In this document: piece by piece, positions 53,610 to 61,807 of the stretch
How the letters are laid out: each line of letters starts with the position of its first letter
Numbering within the stretch: position 1 is the first letter of the stretch
Assembly (NCBI RefSeq): GCF_002741015.1
Contig: NZ_CP016619.1
Coordinates: forward strand, 434,001-498,000
DNA length: 64,000 nt
From: Microvirga ossetica
GTDB lineage: Bacteria; Pseudomonadota; Alphaproteobacteria; Rhizobiales; Beijerinckiaceae
Direction: 5' to 3'
Position numbers and translations under genes: made by a program
Notes under the pieces: model-generated
Told to the model about the DNA's origin: nothing
What the model saw: only the letters and a program-made list of their open reading frames with translations
The model's database searches: none

Positions 53610-55391
53610 CTAAGGCAACTGATGCAGTTCGCTTCCGTGCAGGAGTCGGCGCGCAATATCGGCGGTCTGAAAGGCAGCCCGCTCGGTCGGCGAATGCGCC
53701 GCTAGGTAACGGCCGACCGCCATCAGGATGTGGCCGCCCTGGCGGGTCTTGGCCCATCCTCCGAACTGGCGCACCCCGGCCTCCAGCATCTGGCAGGCAT
53801 GGAACCCCACATCCTCCCGAAGCAGCGCGTGTGCGAGCGTCGCAATCAAGTCATCGGGCGGGTGCCCCAGTGCAAGATGCCGCGCCACGAGGCAGCCCAC
53901 CGCATCCACCTGCCGCTGCCGGTCGAAGGCGTCGAGCAAGGCCGCGCGGATATCGTGGGAGGATTGAGGAAGGTCGTTCAGTCGAGGATCGCCCTCATCC
54001 GGCAGCCGTGCGGGCGGCACATTCAGGTAACGGGACAGATAGACCGCCATGGCGCCATGGAGAATGCCTCGGGTGTCCTCACCAGCATCGTTTGGCAAAG
54101 CGCTACCTGCCGCAATCCGCTTCAGGATCTGGTGAACGGCATTGCTGTAGGTGAAGACGTGATGCGCTGTCTCCCAGTCGGAGTGCTCGTTGGCCGTCCC
54201 GAACTGCGCCACCCGGCGCGCCGCCGCATACGCCAAAGAGCGCGACAGATCCACAGGCGAGGCTCCAGCCCGCACAGCCGCCTTGAGGGCCTCCAGGATT
54301 GCGTTGGGGTCGTCGCCAAGGAGGGCCTCGGCCAAGGCCGCATGCTCTGACCAGGCTTCTCCGCTGGCCACTCCCGCGGGCAGGCCCTGAAGCTCCTTCG
54401 TGGTCTCCTCGCACAGGCTGATCAGATCGATCGGGTGGCGCCAGGCTGTCGCTTCCTCGGCTCCCTGCGCCGACACCAGCTGACCAACCACGCTCGGCAG
54501 GACCGCTGCCGCGTGCTCCCATCCGATCAGGTCCAGGCATTCGCAAGCCTTGTTGATGAAGTCGAGCAAATGCCCGCCATCGGCATAGACGCGATCCGTC
54601 GCGGCCGCGACCAGAAGATCAGCCAGGGCCGCAGGCGCAGCTCCAGCGGCAATCGCCGTGAGCAGGGTGCGTTCCGCCGCCTCCCGGTGACGCACCCGAG
54701 TCCAATGCCGCAGCCACCGCTTGAGCACGGCCAGATCGGGCTGACTGGCGAGTGGAGCCCGCTCCCGCCGCGGCGGCTGACCCGCACAGTCCGCGGCTAC
54801 CCGGCGGGCGCCATGGAACAGGGCGAGGTAGGTTTCCTCCTCCGGCAGCACCGGCAGCAGATCGCCAAAGCTCGTGAGGATGGTCAGGCCGATGCCCCAG
54901 CCGTCCCGGTTCTGGAGCCCGAAGAGCGCGACCTGCTGGATGATCTCGGGAACCGGCACGCCAGACGCGAGCTGGCCCTGCACGGCCTTGGCGATGACCA
55001 GGTCGAGGTTGTGGGCCAAGCCCTCCTGCAAGCGCCGGCGCCAATCTCCGGCTCGGTCGGCATGGCCGAAGGCCGGCCTCACCCATACCTCACCAGGCTC
55101 GCGGACCTCGACCGGGCAGGTCGGCACGTCATCGGCCCAGAGATCGAAGGTGCAGCCGCTGGCGAGATCGAACCGGGCGTGGTGCCAGTGACAGGTCAGG
55201 ATCCCGTCTGCGACGCTGCCGCGCTCCAGCGGGAAGCCCATGTGCGGGCACCGGTTGTCGAGCGCGAAGACACGTCCTTGATCGTAAACGAGCAGGATCG
55301 GCGGATGCCGGCCGTGCACGACGAGCCGGCCCTTGGCCTTCAGTTCGTCAAGGCTGCAGGCTCGCACAAACTCCGAGGTCAGCGTGTCCAT
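53610..55391 (-). CDS. Rieske [2Fe-2S] protein fused to a repeated helical domain, 593 aa
   Basis: Residues ~1-110 are a Rieske domain: cluster ligands in CPHMGFPLERGS and CHWHHARFDLASG (C-x-H ... C-x2-H). From ~130 on, a long helical region contains about four related units: QGQLASGVPVPEIIQQVALF, AIAAGAAPAALADLLVAAAT, AAVRAGASPVDLSRSLAYAA, and RHLALGHPPDDLIATLAHAL. Most are followed by a His-bearing helix (GGHLLDFI, DWETAHHVFTYSNAVHQ, VGFHACQML). The start MDTLTSEFVRACSLDEL at 55391 fits. It may be an oxygenase-like or electron-transfer protein whose helical part binds a second cofactor. Not recognised as a named family. Confidence 0.7.
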   Translation of the reverse strand: MDTLTSEFVRACSLDELKAKGRLVVHGRHPPILLVYDQGRVFALDNRCPHMGFPLERGSVADGILTCHWHHARFDLASGCTFDLWADDVPTCPVEVREPGEVWVRPAFGHADRAGDWRRRLQEGLAHNLDLVIAKAVQGQLASGVPVPEIIQQVALFGLQNRDGWGIGLTILTSFGDLLPVLPEEETYLALFHGARRVAADCAGQPPRRERAPLASQPDLAVLKRWLRHWTRVRHREAAERTLLTAIAAGAAPAALADLLVAAATDRVYADGGHLLDFINKACECLDLIGWEHAAAVLPSVVGQLVSAQGAEEATAWRHPIDLISLCEETTKELQGLPAGVASGEAWSEHAALAEALLGDDPNAILEALKAAVRAGASPVDLSRSLAYAAARRVAQFGTANEHSDWETAHHVFTYSNAVHQILKRIAAGSALPNDAGEDTRGILHGAMAVYLSRYLNVPPARLPDEGDPRLNDLPQSSHDIRAALLDAFDRQRQVDAVGCLVARHLALGHPPDDLIATLAHALLREDVGFHACQMLEAGVRQFGGWAKTRQGGHILMAVGRYLAAHSPTERAAFQTADIARRLLHGSELHQLP

Positions 55392-55541
55392 CGCGGCCTC
55401 CGTCCAGCAGTCGCTCGCCTTGTGGGCGTGGTGGGCTCCCACTGTGGACTATACCAGATCAGCAGCCCCTTCGTTAGGGCGTCGTCATGTCTGGATGGCG
55501 CCCGAGATGGAGCTCGTCCCACTCTCCGAGAGGTGAGGGGA

Positions 55542-56351
55542 TTACTGCGGCGCGACCACCTCGAACCGTGCCACCGCTTCATGCATGGCGGCTGCGAAGG
55601 CAGGATTGCTGTAGAGATCGTTATGTCCCGCATCAGCGATGATGCGGGACACAATGAGATTCGGGACCGCACTTCGCAGCGGTTCACTCCGCCGTGCCGG
55701 CACGATCGTGTCGCGGCCTGCCGCAATCAAGGCGGTAGGTGTCTGCTGGCCCTGCACGAGGTCGACAATCGGCATATGATGGCGCAGGAGCAGTCCCGTG
55801 GGCGCCCATGGAAAGTGCTCTCGCGCCAGAGCCTTCAAGGAGTCGAAGGGCGTGATCAGGATCAAGCCAGTCACAGGGCGGTGGCGTGCTACATAAGCGG
55901 CCACGCCGCTGCCGATACTGAAGCCTATGGCAATGACCTTGTGCGTGCGCTCTTTCTGCACGTAATCGAAGATCGTCAGAGAGTCGGCGAACAAAGCCTT
56001 CGTACTCGGTTCGCCGCGGCTCGGTGGATAGCCCCGGTAATGAAAGGCGATCACCTCATGGTCGGGAAAGAGGCCATGCAGATAAAGTGCCACAGCATCC
56101 GCATTCCAGGCATTGCCGCCAAAGCCGAGCAGGAGAGGCTTTGGATCGGACAGGCTGCCGAGCCGCACGCCGATGAGTTGGTCGCCATCCGGCGTTGTCA
56201 GCTTGAGCCGCTCGGCTGAACGCGGCAGGATTGGCCGGTTGGCCGCTGCCATCTGCACTGGAAACAGCAGCTTGGTCTGAAACAAGGTCGCGAGCGAGAC
56301 CAGACCCGCATAGACAAGGGCAATGCCGAGGGCGAGATAAAGAAGCCACAT
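55542..56351 (-). CDS. Membrane-anchored alpha/beta hydrolase, 269 aa
   Basis: Starts MWLLYLALGIALVYAGLVSL, a single membrane anchor, like ABHD13/17-type serine hydrolases. Oxyanion region LLLGFGGNAWNADAVALYLH, nucleophile elbow VIAIGFSIGSGVAAYVAR, then the aspartate (ALIAAGRDTIVPARR) and the histidine (IIADAGHNDLYSN). The start at 56351 is chosen because the anchor begins there; the frame is open 39 codons upstream. Intact. Substrate unknown; possibly lipids or thioesters. Confidence 0.8.
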   Translation of the reverse strand: MWLLYLALGIALVYAGLVSLATLFQTKLLFPVQMAAANRPILPRSAERLKLTTPDGDQLIGVRLGSLSDPKPLLLGFGGNAWNADAVALYLHGLFPDHEVIAFHYRGYPPSRGEPSTKALFADSLTIFDYVQKERTHKVIAIGFSIGSGVAAYVARHRPVTGLILITPFDSLKALAREHFPWAPTGLLLRHHMPIVDLVQGQQTPTALIAAGRDTIVPARRSEPLRSAVPNLIVSRIIADAGHNDLYSNPAFAAAMHEAVARFEVVAPQ

Positions 56352-56677
56352 GCGTGTTGACCTGCGATTTGGGCTAGAGAGATTCCATGTGTGTGGAAGC
56401 TCTCTTTTGTTTGGTGTGCCGCATTTTTGGACGGCGAACCGGAGCCACTGCGCCGAAAAAATGCTCACCGAACAGAGTCACCTCCCCGCAGCCTTGACGG
56501 TGCGTTGCACCGCCAGCTCTTGCGTACGGGCCAGCAAATTGCCCAGATCCTGCCTGAACTGCTCGAACGCGGATCATAGGGCGAAAAGCTGTCGGAAGGT
56601 TTCGCTCGGCAGGTCTCCCGCAGGATGGGAGAGCATGAGGATGTGTGGGGCGCTTAAGCTACTCCCGGCTAGGCATC
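56352..56677. other. Stretch without a confident gene
   Basis: About 325 bases upstream of the hydrolase. Open frames on both strands are short and unlike protein. It may contain the hydrolase promoter. Confidence 0.3.
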
Positions 56678-56935
56678 CTAACACCAGACGAGATGAGCCG
56701 CCCGCTCACTCTCATACTTGGGCGGAATCTCCCCATGACGAATTGCTTCTGCATTCATTCTCTTGATTTGCGTCTCGCCGACGACGCACTCAGATGCACT
56801 TGAGAGCGATTTGATCCTGTATTGGCGCTCGTGCGAAGTCTTAGGCAGCACCTGGACGATCACGTAAGAGCCGGGATTGGCTCCCCTGGGGTGGGCTGGG
56901 AAAACCGTCTGTCCAACCTGGAATTTCTGCGTCAT
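56678..56935 (-). CDS. Hypothetical protein, 85 aa
   Basis: GAGGTGTCCC precedes ATG 56935. MTQKFQVGQTVFPAHPRGAN, GSYVIVQVLPKTSHERQYRI and KSLSSASECVVGETQIKRMN look like a small SH3-like beta barrel, with a helical tail (EAIRHGEIPPKYESERAA). A nucleic-acid or protein-interaction role is possible. No named family. Confidence 0.55.
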   Translation of the reverse strand: MTQKFQVGQTVFPAHPRGANPGSYVIVQVLPKTSHERQYRIKSLSSASECVVGETQIKRMNAEAIRHGEIPPKYESERAAHLVWC

Positions 56936-56999
56936 GGGACACCTCGCCTCGAAACCTCACCGGTACTCGCGCTCGGACTGAACCCATGATAGCCGAAAG

Positions 57000-57083
57000 T
57001 TATTGGAGCCCCGACAAGGGCTCATAGCCGCCGAGATGCTTGGCCACCATGGGACGGCGACGTTCCCACTTTTCTTCACCCAT
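57000..57083 (-). CDS. Possible microprotein, 27 aa
   Basis: ATG 57083 reads MGEEKWERRRPMVAKHLGGY and ends EPLSGLQ. A GAGG lies about 9 bases upstream. Short but with protein-like charge pattern; may be real or chance. Confidence 0.25.
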   Translation of the reverse strand: MGEEKWERRRPMVAKHLGGYEPLSGLQ

Positions 57084-57216
57084 GTAAACAGCCTCGCTAA
57101 AATCTGGACCTCCTGCTGCAACCCCATTCACGAGACAAAAGTCTCAATGGCCTCTGTTCAGACGTAATGTCCTGCGAGATTGCCTCTCGTCCGAAGGCAC
57201 CATTTGGTGTGTGCAG

Positions 57217-57450
57217 ATGATCGAACTCTGCCAACAGCCAGAACTCTCTCAGCAGGCGCAGGCTCTTGAGCACTGGGCTGACTGTCGCGAGCGTGCTGTT
57301 GCGAGGCTGGAGCGTAAGGTCGAGCGCTTGCTTGATCAGAAGCGAGTGGAACGGGCTGCACGTCTTCGCTGCGCAGCCCATTACCTGCGCCAAGCTGCGC
57401 TCCGCGAGCGTCTCCACGCCGCCGCCTTGAGAGAACGGCTCAGCCATTAA
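57217..57450 (+). CDS. Possible coiled-coil protein, 77 aa
   Basis: Either GTG 57211 or ATG 57217 may start it (MIELCQQPELSQQAQALEHW). The rest is heptad-like and basic (RERAVARLERKVERLLDQKR). There is no clear ribosome site. An antisense frame of similar length looks less protein-like. Confidence 0.35.
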   Translation: MIELCQQPELSQQAQALEHWADCRERAVARLERKVERLLDQKRVERAARLRCAAHYLRQAALRERLHAAALRERLSH

Positions 57451-57503
57451 GCTGCGACGTAGTTCCCCTCTTGCAGGCTTGCATTGCTCACGGCTCAGAG
57501 AAT

Positions 57504-57806
57504 TCACTTGAGATGCTGGGCAAGGTGCTTGTTCATCTCAAACATGCTCACCTTGTTCTTGCCGCCGAAGACCGCCTGAAGCTTCTCGTCCGCCATGATC
57601 TCGCGCTTGTTCTGCGGGTTCTGGAGCTTGTGCGTCTTGATGTACTCCCAGACCTTGCTCACCACCTCCGGGCGCGGCAGGGGTGCCGAGCCGACAATGG
57701 CCGCCAATTCCTGCGAGGGCTGGAGCGGCTTGAGAAAAGCCGAAGTCCGCTCCTGGGTCGCACCCTTGGCTGCTTTCGCCGGTTTCTTAGGTTCTGAAGT
57801 CGGCAT
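57504..57806 (-). CDS. SWIB/MDM2-domain protein, 100 aa
   Basis: MPTSEPKKPAKAAKGATQER is a basic tail, followed by a complete SWIB fold (LQPSQELAAIVGSAPLPRPE, VVSKVWEYIKTHKLQNPQNK, VSMFEMNKHLAQHL). It is about 75% identical by eye to the SWIB at 25676 across the domain, so this is a recent duplicate. Start at ATG 57806; the open frame extends 13 codons upstream. It is adjacent to the sigma factor gene but separately oriented with its own leader. Confidence 0.85.
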   Translation of the reverse strand: MPTSEPKKPAKAAKGATQERTSAFLKPLQPSQELAAIVGSAPLPRPEVVSKVWEYIKTHKLQNPQNKREIMADEKLQAVFGGKNKVSMFEMNKHLAQHLK

Positions 57807-57841
57807 GTGCTCCTCCACTCCGGGTGGAACCAAGGATGGCT

Positions 57842-58549
57842 TCACATGGAAGCTACGGCGTTCGAGTGCTGGAGGGCGGCTTGCATCAGCCGATCCGGTC
57901 CGAGATCGTGCCGGTTCTCCATCTGCAACATCGCGGCAAGCTGGGTGCGAGCCCGGTTCACCCGGCTCTTGATCGTGCCTTCCGCGACACCGCAGCGAGC
58001 CGCCACATCCGCATAGGTCTCGCCGTGCTCAGTCACCAGAAGGAGAGCCTCGCGCTGCTCCAGCGGCAAGCGCACCAAAGCCCGTTGAACGTCGTCCAGA
58101 AACATCCTGAATTCCTGCTCGGGTTGCACCATCAGGCGTTGGGCGAAGCTGCTGTCCGGGTCCTCGACCTCCCGTCTGTACTTACGATGCTCTGAGTAGA
58201 AGCTGTTGCGCAGGATGGTGAACAGCCACGCCTCCAGATTGGTGTCGTGCTGGAAGTGATCCAGGTTTGCCCAAGCCCGCAGGAGGGTACTCTGCACGAG
58301 GTCATCACTCCGGACCGGATCGCGGGTCAGAGACAGCGCAAAGGCTCGCAGGTGGGGGAGACAGGCGGGAAGGCGGTCGCGCATGTATTTTGAGCGACGG
58401 CCCGCGCGGACCTCCTCAACAAGGGCAAGATGCTGCGCATGTGAGGGCGGATGGATGTGATGGAGCCGCGCCAGCTTGCGCCGTGCCGACCGGCTGCGGT
58501 CTGTCTCCTTGAGCGCGGGATGGCTGTGTTGGCGGGCGGCGGTGGTCAT
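57842..58549 (-). CDS. EcfG-like ECF sigma factor, 235 aa
   Basis: Group ECF15-like (EcfG) sigma. Region 2 reads LPHLRAFALSLTRDPVRSDD and LVQSTLLRAWANLDHFQHDT; region 4 reads LPLEQREALLLVTEHGETYA and DVAARCGVAEGTIKSRVNRA. EcfG controls the general stress response with NepR and PhyR in alphaproteobacteria; neither is adjacent, so this is an extra copy. It has about 55 extra N-terminal residues before MRDRLPACLPHL, an alternative start at 58384. The C-terminal tail extends some 35 residues past region 4. Confidence 0.85.
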   Translation of the reverse strand: MTTAARQHSHPALKETDRSRSARRKLARLHHIHPPSHAQHLALVEEVRAGRRSKYMRDRLPACLPHLRAFALSLTRDPVRSDDLVQSTLLRAWANLDHFQHDTNLEAWLFTILRNSFYSEHRKYRREVEDPDSSFAQRLMVQPEQEFRMFLDDVQRALVRLPLEQREALLLVTEHGETYADVAARCGVAEGTIKSRVNRARTQLAAMLQMENRHDLGPDRLMQAALQHSNAVASM

Positions 58550-58704
58550 GGCGTCGCTTCACCTTGGCTACCGCTTTACCATACACCTACGGTTGCCGTT
58601 CAACCAGCCCTTTCGGGTGCGAACCTGAAGTCGGCAGGCGGCTTGACCGCCTATCGACGCAAGCGCACCATTCTGTCACCTAGCCTCAGCTTTTGGAGCC
58701 TGTC

Positions 58705-59157
58705 ATGGCTGAACAAGATGATGTCGCCTTGATCCGCCGCTGGTTCCAGAAGCTCCAACTCTGCATCCAGGCGGTGGATTTCGTCGGTTCCCGCCCACTC
58801 GTCGCCGACGACATCGTCACCTTTGGGACCTTCGCAGCCTTCACTGTTGGGCGCGAGGCGACCGAACAAGAGCAGTGGCGTCACGTCTGGGGTCATATCG
58901 ACCAGTTCCGCTGGCGACTTGATGATCTGCGGACCATCGTCTCAGCCGACCGCCTCACGGCGGTCGGCATGGCGGTGTTCGAGTCCACCGGCTACAGCGA
59001 GGATGGCAAAGCGTTTGATCGGCCCGGACGAGCGACGGTGGTGCTCGGGCGGCAGGCTGCGGGCGAGGAGTGGATCGCCCAGCACACGCACGTGTCCCTG
59101 TTCCCAGGCACCCCCTCACGCTCCTTCACCAAGCGGGAGCATCCGCCTGCTTTGTAG
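58705..59157 (+). CDS. NTF2/SnoaL-like protein, 150 aa
   Basis: GGAG precedes ATG 58705 (MAEQDDVALIRRWFQKLQLC). The helix-then-curved-sheet pattern (DIVTFGTFAAFTVGREATEQ, WRHVWGHIDQFRWRLDDLRT, AVGMAVFESTGYSEDGKAFD, EEWIAQHTHVSLFPG) matches the NTF2-like alpha+beta cone. Such proteins bind small ligands or act as isomerase-like enzymes. It is divergent from the sigma gene with a short shared promoter region. Function unknown. Confidence 0.6.
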   Translation: MAEQDDVALIRRWFQKLQLCIQAVDFVGSRPLVADDIVTFGTFAAFTVGREATEQEQWRHVWGHIDQFRWRLDDLRTIVSADRLTAVGMAVFESTGYSEDGKAFDRPGRATVVLGRQAAGEEWIAQHTHVSLFPGTPSRSFTKREHPPAL

Positions 59158-59538
59158 CGGAGACAGCGCAGCCAACCGGAGGAGCTTGGTGCTTCGGAGC
59201 ATCCCGGCACTCGACCGAACGCCTGACGACTGATCGACCATGCACGAACACGGAGGACTGTGTATGCCTGAGAAAACCTCCAACTCAGTGCCCTGCTGTG
59301 TCACCGATATCGGCACGGGCCGCATCTGGTGGGAATGGCGGCGGGGTCCTTAGATTGTCACTGCGAAGCCTGACTCTGCGCCTGCACCGAAGCGGCACAA
59401 GGCGGACCGCCATGGGAAGCTGAGTTCACCCTCTCGAACGAGCACGAAGCGAGGCTCGGCGGAACTTGCCCGATCTGAGTTGGGTTGGTTCTATGGCCCA
59501 TTCTGCGCAGGAGGGTTTGTCATGACCCAGGCAGCAGA
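59158..59538. other. Stretch without a recognisable gene
   Basis: About 380 bases. The N-terminal half of the PRC-barrel domain that should precede 59539 is not found here in any frame. Confidence 0.35.
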
Positions 59539-59859
59539 ATGAGCTTTGGCGGTTTCCTGGGGATCGGCTGCCAGGAGTACTCAATTCCATGGGAAAAGCT
59601 CAAGTACGACACCCAGCTTGGCGGCTTCCGCACTGACATCACGCCAGAGGAACTGACCAGGGCTCCCATGGTCTCTGGGGATGAAAAGGACTGGCGGGAC
59701 CGCGGGCGCGAGCAGGACCTGCACGACCACTGGAAGGTGCCGCCGTACTGGGGGCTGGTGAGCAGCAAACCGAGCCGTCCCAGAGCAGCTAACTTTACTC
59801 ACGCATGCTTCCGTGACCACAGGTTGGCGGCTGGAACGGCTATAAGGCTGAGGCGGTGA
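59539..59859 (+). pseudogene. PRC-barrel domain protein, 5'-truncated
   Basis: The frame begins mid-domain: MSFGGFLGIGCQEYSIPWEK corresponds to the second half of a PRC barrel (normally preceded by VGTIEELxID...). LKYDTQLGGFRTDITPEELT and RDRGREQDLHDHWKVPPYWG then follow the usual order. The native gene should end shortly after PPYWG; here it reads on into unrelated residues for about 35 codons. Both ends are therefore altered. Confidence 0.6.
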
Positions 59860-59862
59860 GCC

Positions 59863-60651
59863 ATGGCACATTTGTCCAACACAGCGACGCATCGGGCTAA
59901 CCGCCTCCTGGCAGCGCTGGAGTCCAAGGACTTTGCCTACCTCGAACCGCACCTGGAATTTGTGAATCTGCACAGAAAGCAGGTGCTCTATGAGGCGGGT
60001 GAACCCATCCGCTATACCTACTTCCCGCATGATGTTGTGGTGTCGCTGGTCAACGTGCTGGAAGATGGCAGGTCGGTCGAGGTGGCAGTGTTCGGGCGCG
60101 AGGGGGTGTTCGGTCTGATCAGCGCCCTGTTCACCCGTGAGTCCTTCGGACGCTACATCGTGCAAATTCCCGGCACGGCTTCGCAGATCGAGATTGAGTG
60201 GGTGCGCGAGGTGGTCAATGCCAGCCCACGCATGCGCCTGCTGCTGTACCGCTTCACCGAGGCATTGCTGGCACAGACCTTCCAGATCGTGACTTGCAAT
60301 GCGGTTCACAATGTGGAGGCCCGCTGCTGCCGCTGGCTCCTCAGCACGCATGATCGAGTCGAGCAGGACACGCTGCCGCTCACGCACGAGTTCTTGGCCG
60401 AGATGCTGGGGACGCAGCGTCCGAGCGTCAGTATCGTGCTTCGCACGCTCCAGAACGCGGGCCTGATCCGCCAGCGCAGGGGCGGCATTGTCATCACGGA
60501 TCGGGCTGGTCTCGAAGAAGTGGCCTGCGAGTGCTACGGCAAAATCCGCCGCAGCTACGAGCGTCTGCTGCCGCACACCTGTCCTCCAGTCGATGAAGAT
60601 GTTGGCTCAATCGTGTCAGGAATAAGGCAGATCAATGGGAGCGACACTTAA
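59863..60651 (+). CDS. Crp/Fnr-family regulator, 262 aa
   Basis: A paralogue of the regulator at 28602. Sensor barrel LEFVNLHRKQVLYEAGEPIR, YFPHDVVVSLVNVLEDGRSV, dimer helix, and recognition helix MLGTQRPSVSIVLRTLQNAG. It ends CECYGKIRRSYERLLPHTCP. It lacks the Fnr cysteine cluster. It begins 3 bases after the preceding broken PRC frame and probably has its own promoter. A third, broken copy lies at 63531-63735. Confidence 0.87.
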   Translation: MAHLSNTATHRANRLLAALESKDFAYLEPHLEFVNLHRKQVLYEAGEPIRYTYFPHDVVVSLVNVLEDGRSVEVAVFGREGVFGLISALFTRESFGRYIVQIPGTASQIEIEWVREVVNASPRMRLLLYRFTEALLAQTFQIVTCNAVHNVEARCCRWLLSTHDRVEQDTLPLTHEFLAEMLGTQRPSVSIVLRTLQNAGLIRQRRGGIVITDRAGLEEVACECYGKIRRSYERLLPHTCPPVDEDVGSIVSGIRQINGSDT

Positions 60652-60756
60652 CATAGATCAATAAAAGTTGCCCGTTCTGTTAGATTGCGAACAGACGAAT
60701 CATGTCTTTCACCGCATCGTCCCTGCGCTGTACGTCAAGAGACAGGGAGGAAAACG

Positions 60757-61041
60757 ATGGCCGACGGCAAACCTTACTCCGCACGATCTGCCCAGCCGGT
60801 GACTCAGCCGAGGATGTATTCTCCTGAGCTTCAACCGTTGCTCCAGACGCTCCTGGGGACTTTAGCCGACATCGACTTTGAACACGAGCGCGAGCGCGAC
60901 AACATCAATTGCCGCGCGATGGATATGAACCTCAAGATACGCCTGCTGGAGAAGCTCAAGCAGCACCATCACCAGCGGCGCGAGCCTTACCTTCAGCAAC
61001 TTGCCATCCTGCAAGAGCGTATCCGCCAATTCTCGCAGTAG
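60757..61041 (+). CDS. Hypothetical protein, 94 aa
   Basis: GGGAGGAAAACG precedes ATG 60757 (MADGKPYSARSAQPVTQPRM). After a disordered head, a helical bundle follows: PELQPLLQTLLGTLADIDFE, HERERDNINCRAMDMNLKIR and LEKLKQHHHQRREPYLQQLA. Function unknown. A fragment of a paralogue (RRQRDREPYVQRLANL) is at 61647-61713. Confidence 0.55.
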   Translation: MADGKPYSARSAQPVTQPRMYSPELQPLLQTLLGTLADIDFEHERERDNINCRAMDMNLKIRLLEKLKQHHHQRREPYLQQLAILQERIRQFSQ

Positions 61042-61071
61042 GCTGCTCCATCCGTCGCAGGGCCACGCACC

Positions 61072-61392
61072 ATGACCGATGAGGAAATCGAAGTGGTTGC
61101 CGAGGAGCTTGCCAAGAGGGATGGCTCGTCTTGGTATCCAGGGCGCATGCAGGGACCGCTCACGCGACTGGTAACAGACTGCTACCATGACAAGCCCGTA
61201 CGGCGATTGCGGCCCTGGATTATCTCAGGATCGGTAGTACCCCCTTTCAGTCTCCCGCCCTCGGAGGGAGAGATCGCCGAAAGCCGTCCATCGTGGCTCG
61301 GTCAACGATGTTTGATCCGGTGCAGCAATCATTTATCCCCGTCCAGGAGACCAACGGGCGAATCCATGCCGGATCGTGGAAACCCAGGGTGA
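61072..61392 (+). CDS. Hypothetical protein, 106 aa (C-terminal half doubtful)
   Basis: MTDEEIEVVAEELAKRDGSS, WYPGRMQGPLTRLVTDCYHD and KPVRRLRPWI look like genuine protein for about 50 residues. The remainder (SGSVVPPFSLPPSEGEIAES) is less convincing and may be read-through beyond a lost stop. No domain named. Confidence 0.4.
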   Translation: MTDEEIEVVAEELAKRDGSSWYPGRMQGPLTRLVTDCYHDKPVRRLRPWIISGSVVPPFSLPPSEGEIAESRPSWLGQRCLIRCSNHLSPSRRPTGESMPDRGNPG

Positions 61393-61646
61393 TCGCGCCT
61401 ACTTGGCTTCCACCATATTCCCGGCGATGAGGTTCTGCTCTTCCCGTAAGCAAATCCCTGAGTGGAACATTGACGGTTGCTCTGGCGTTTCTCTTGTAGC
61501 TCGCCGGAAAAGGAGAGCCAGAATCGAAATTACCCTGCACAACGACATAGCCATTGCTGCGTGTACCGACAGGGATGGGTCGAAAAGAACCCTGGTTTGC
61601 TTTGAATGGCACCAGGGTTTTCTCATGGACGGACACAGTTGCTGCT

Positions 61647-61713
61647 CAGCTTGAGGAGCGCCGTCAACGGGACCGGGAGCCATATGTGCAGCGCCTTGCT
61701 AATCTCCATTGCT
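61647..61713 (+). pseudogene. Fragment related to the 94-aa protein at 60757
   Basis: AQLEERRQRDREPYVQRLAN aligns with KLKQHHHQRREPYLQQLAIL of the neighbour. It is embedded in an unrelated open frame with no start of its own. The rest of the gene is missing. Confidence 0.4.
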
Positions 61714-61807
61714 CGATGGTCAGGATCATGACGTTGGAAGACATTTGCTCAAATCCGTGAGGCTTTGAACGACCAGTTCACGCGGCTCATTGATGGGATG
61801 AATGCCG

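Noticed and set aside
54435..56219. A 594-codon plus-strand frame
   Set aside because: Spans the antisense of two real genes (Rieske protein and hydrolase) and their gap; no single gene would do so.
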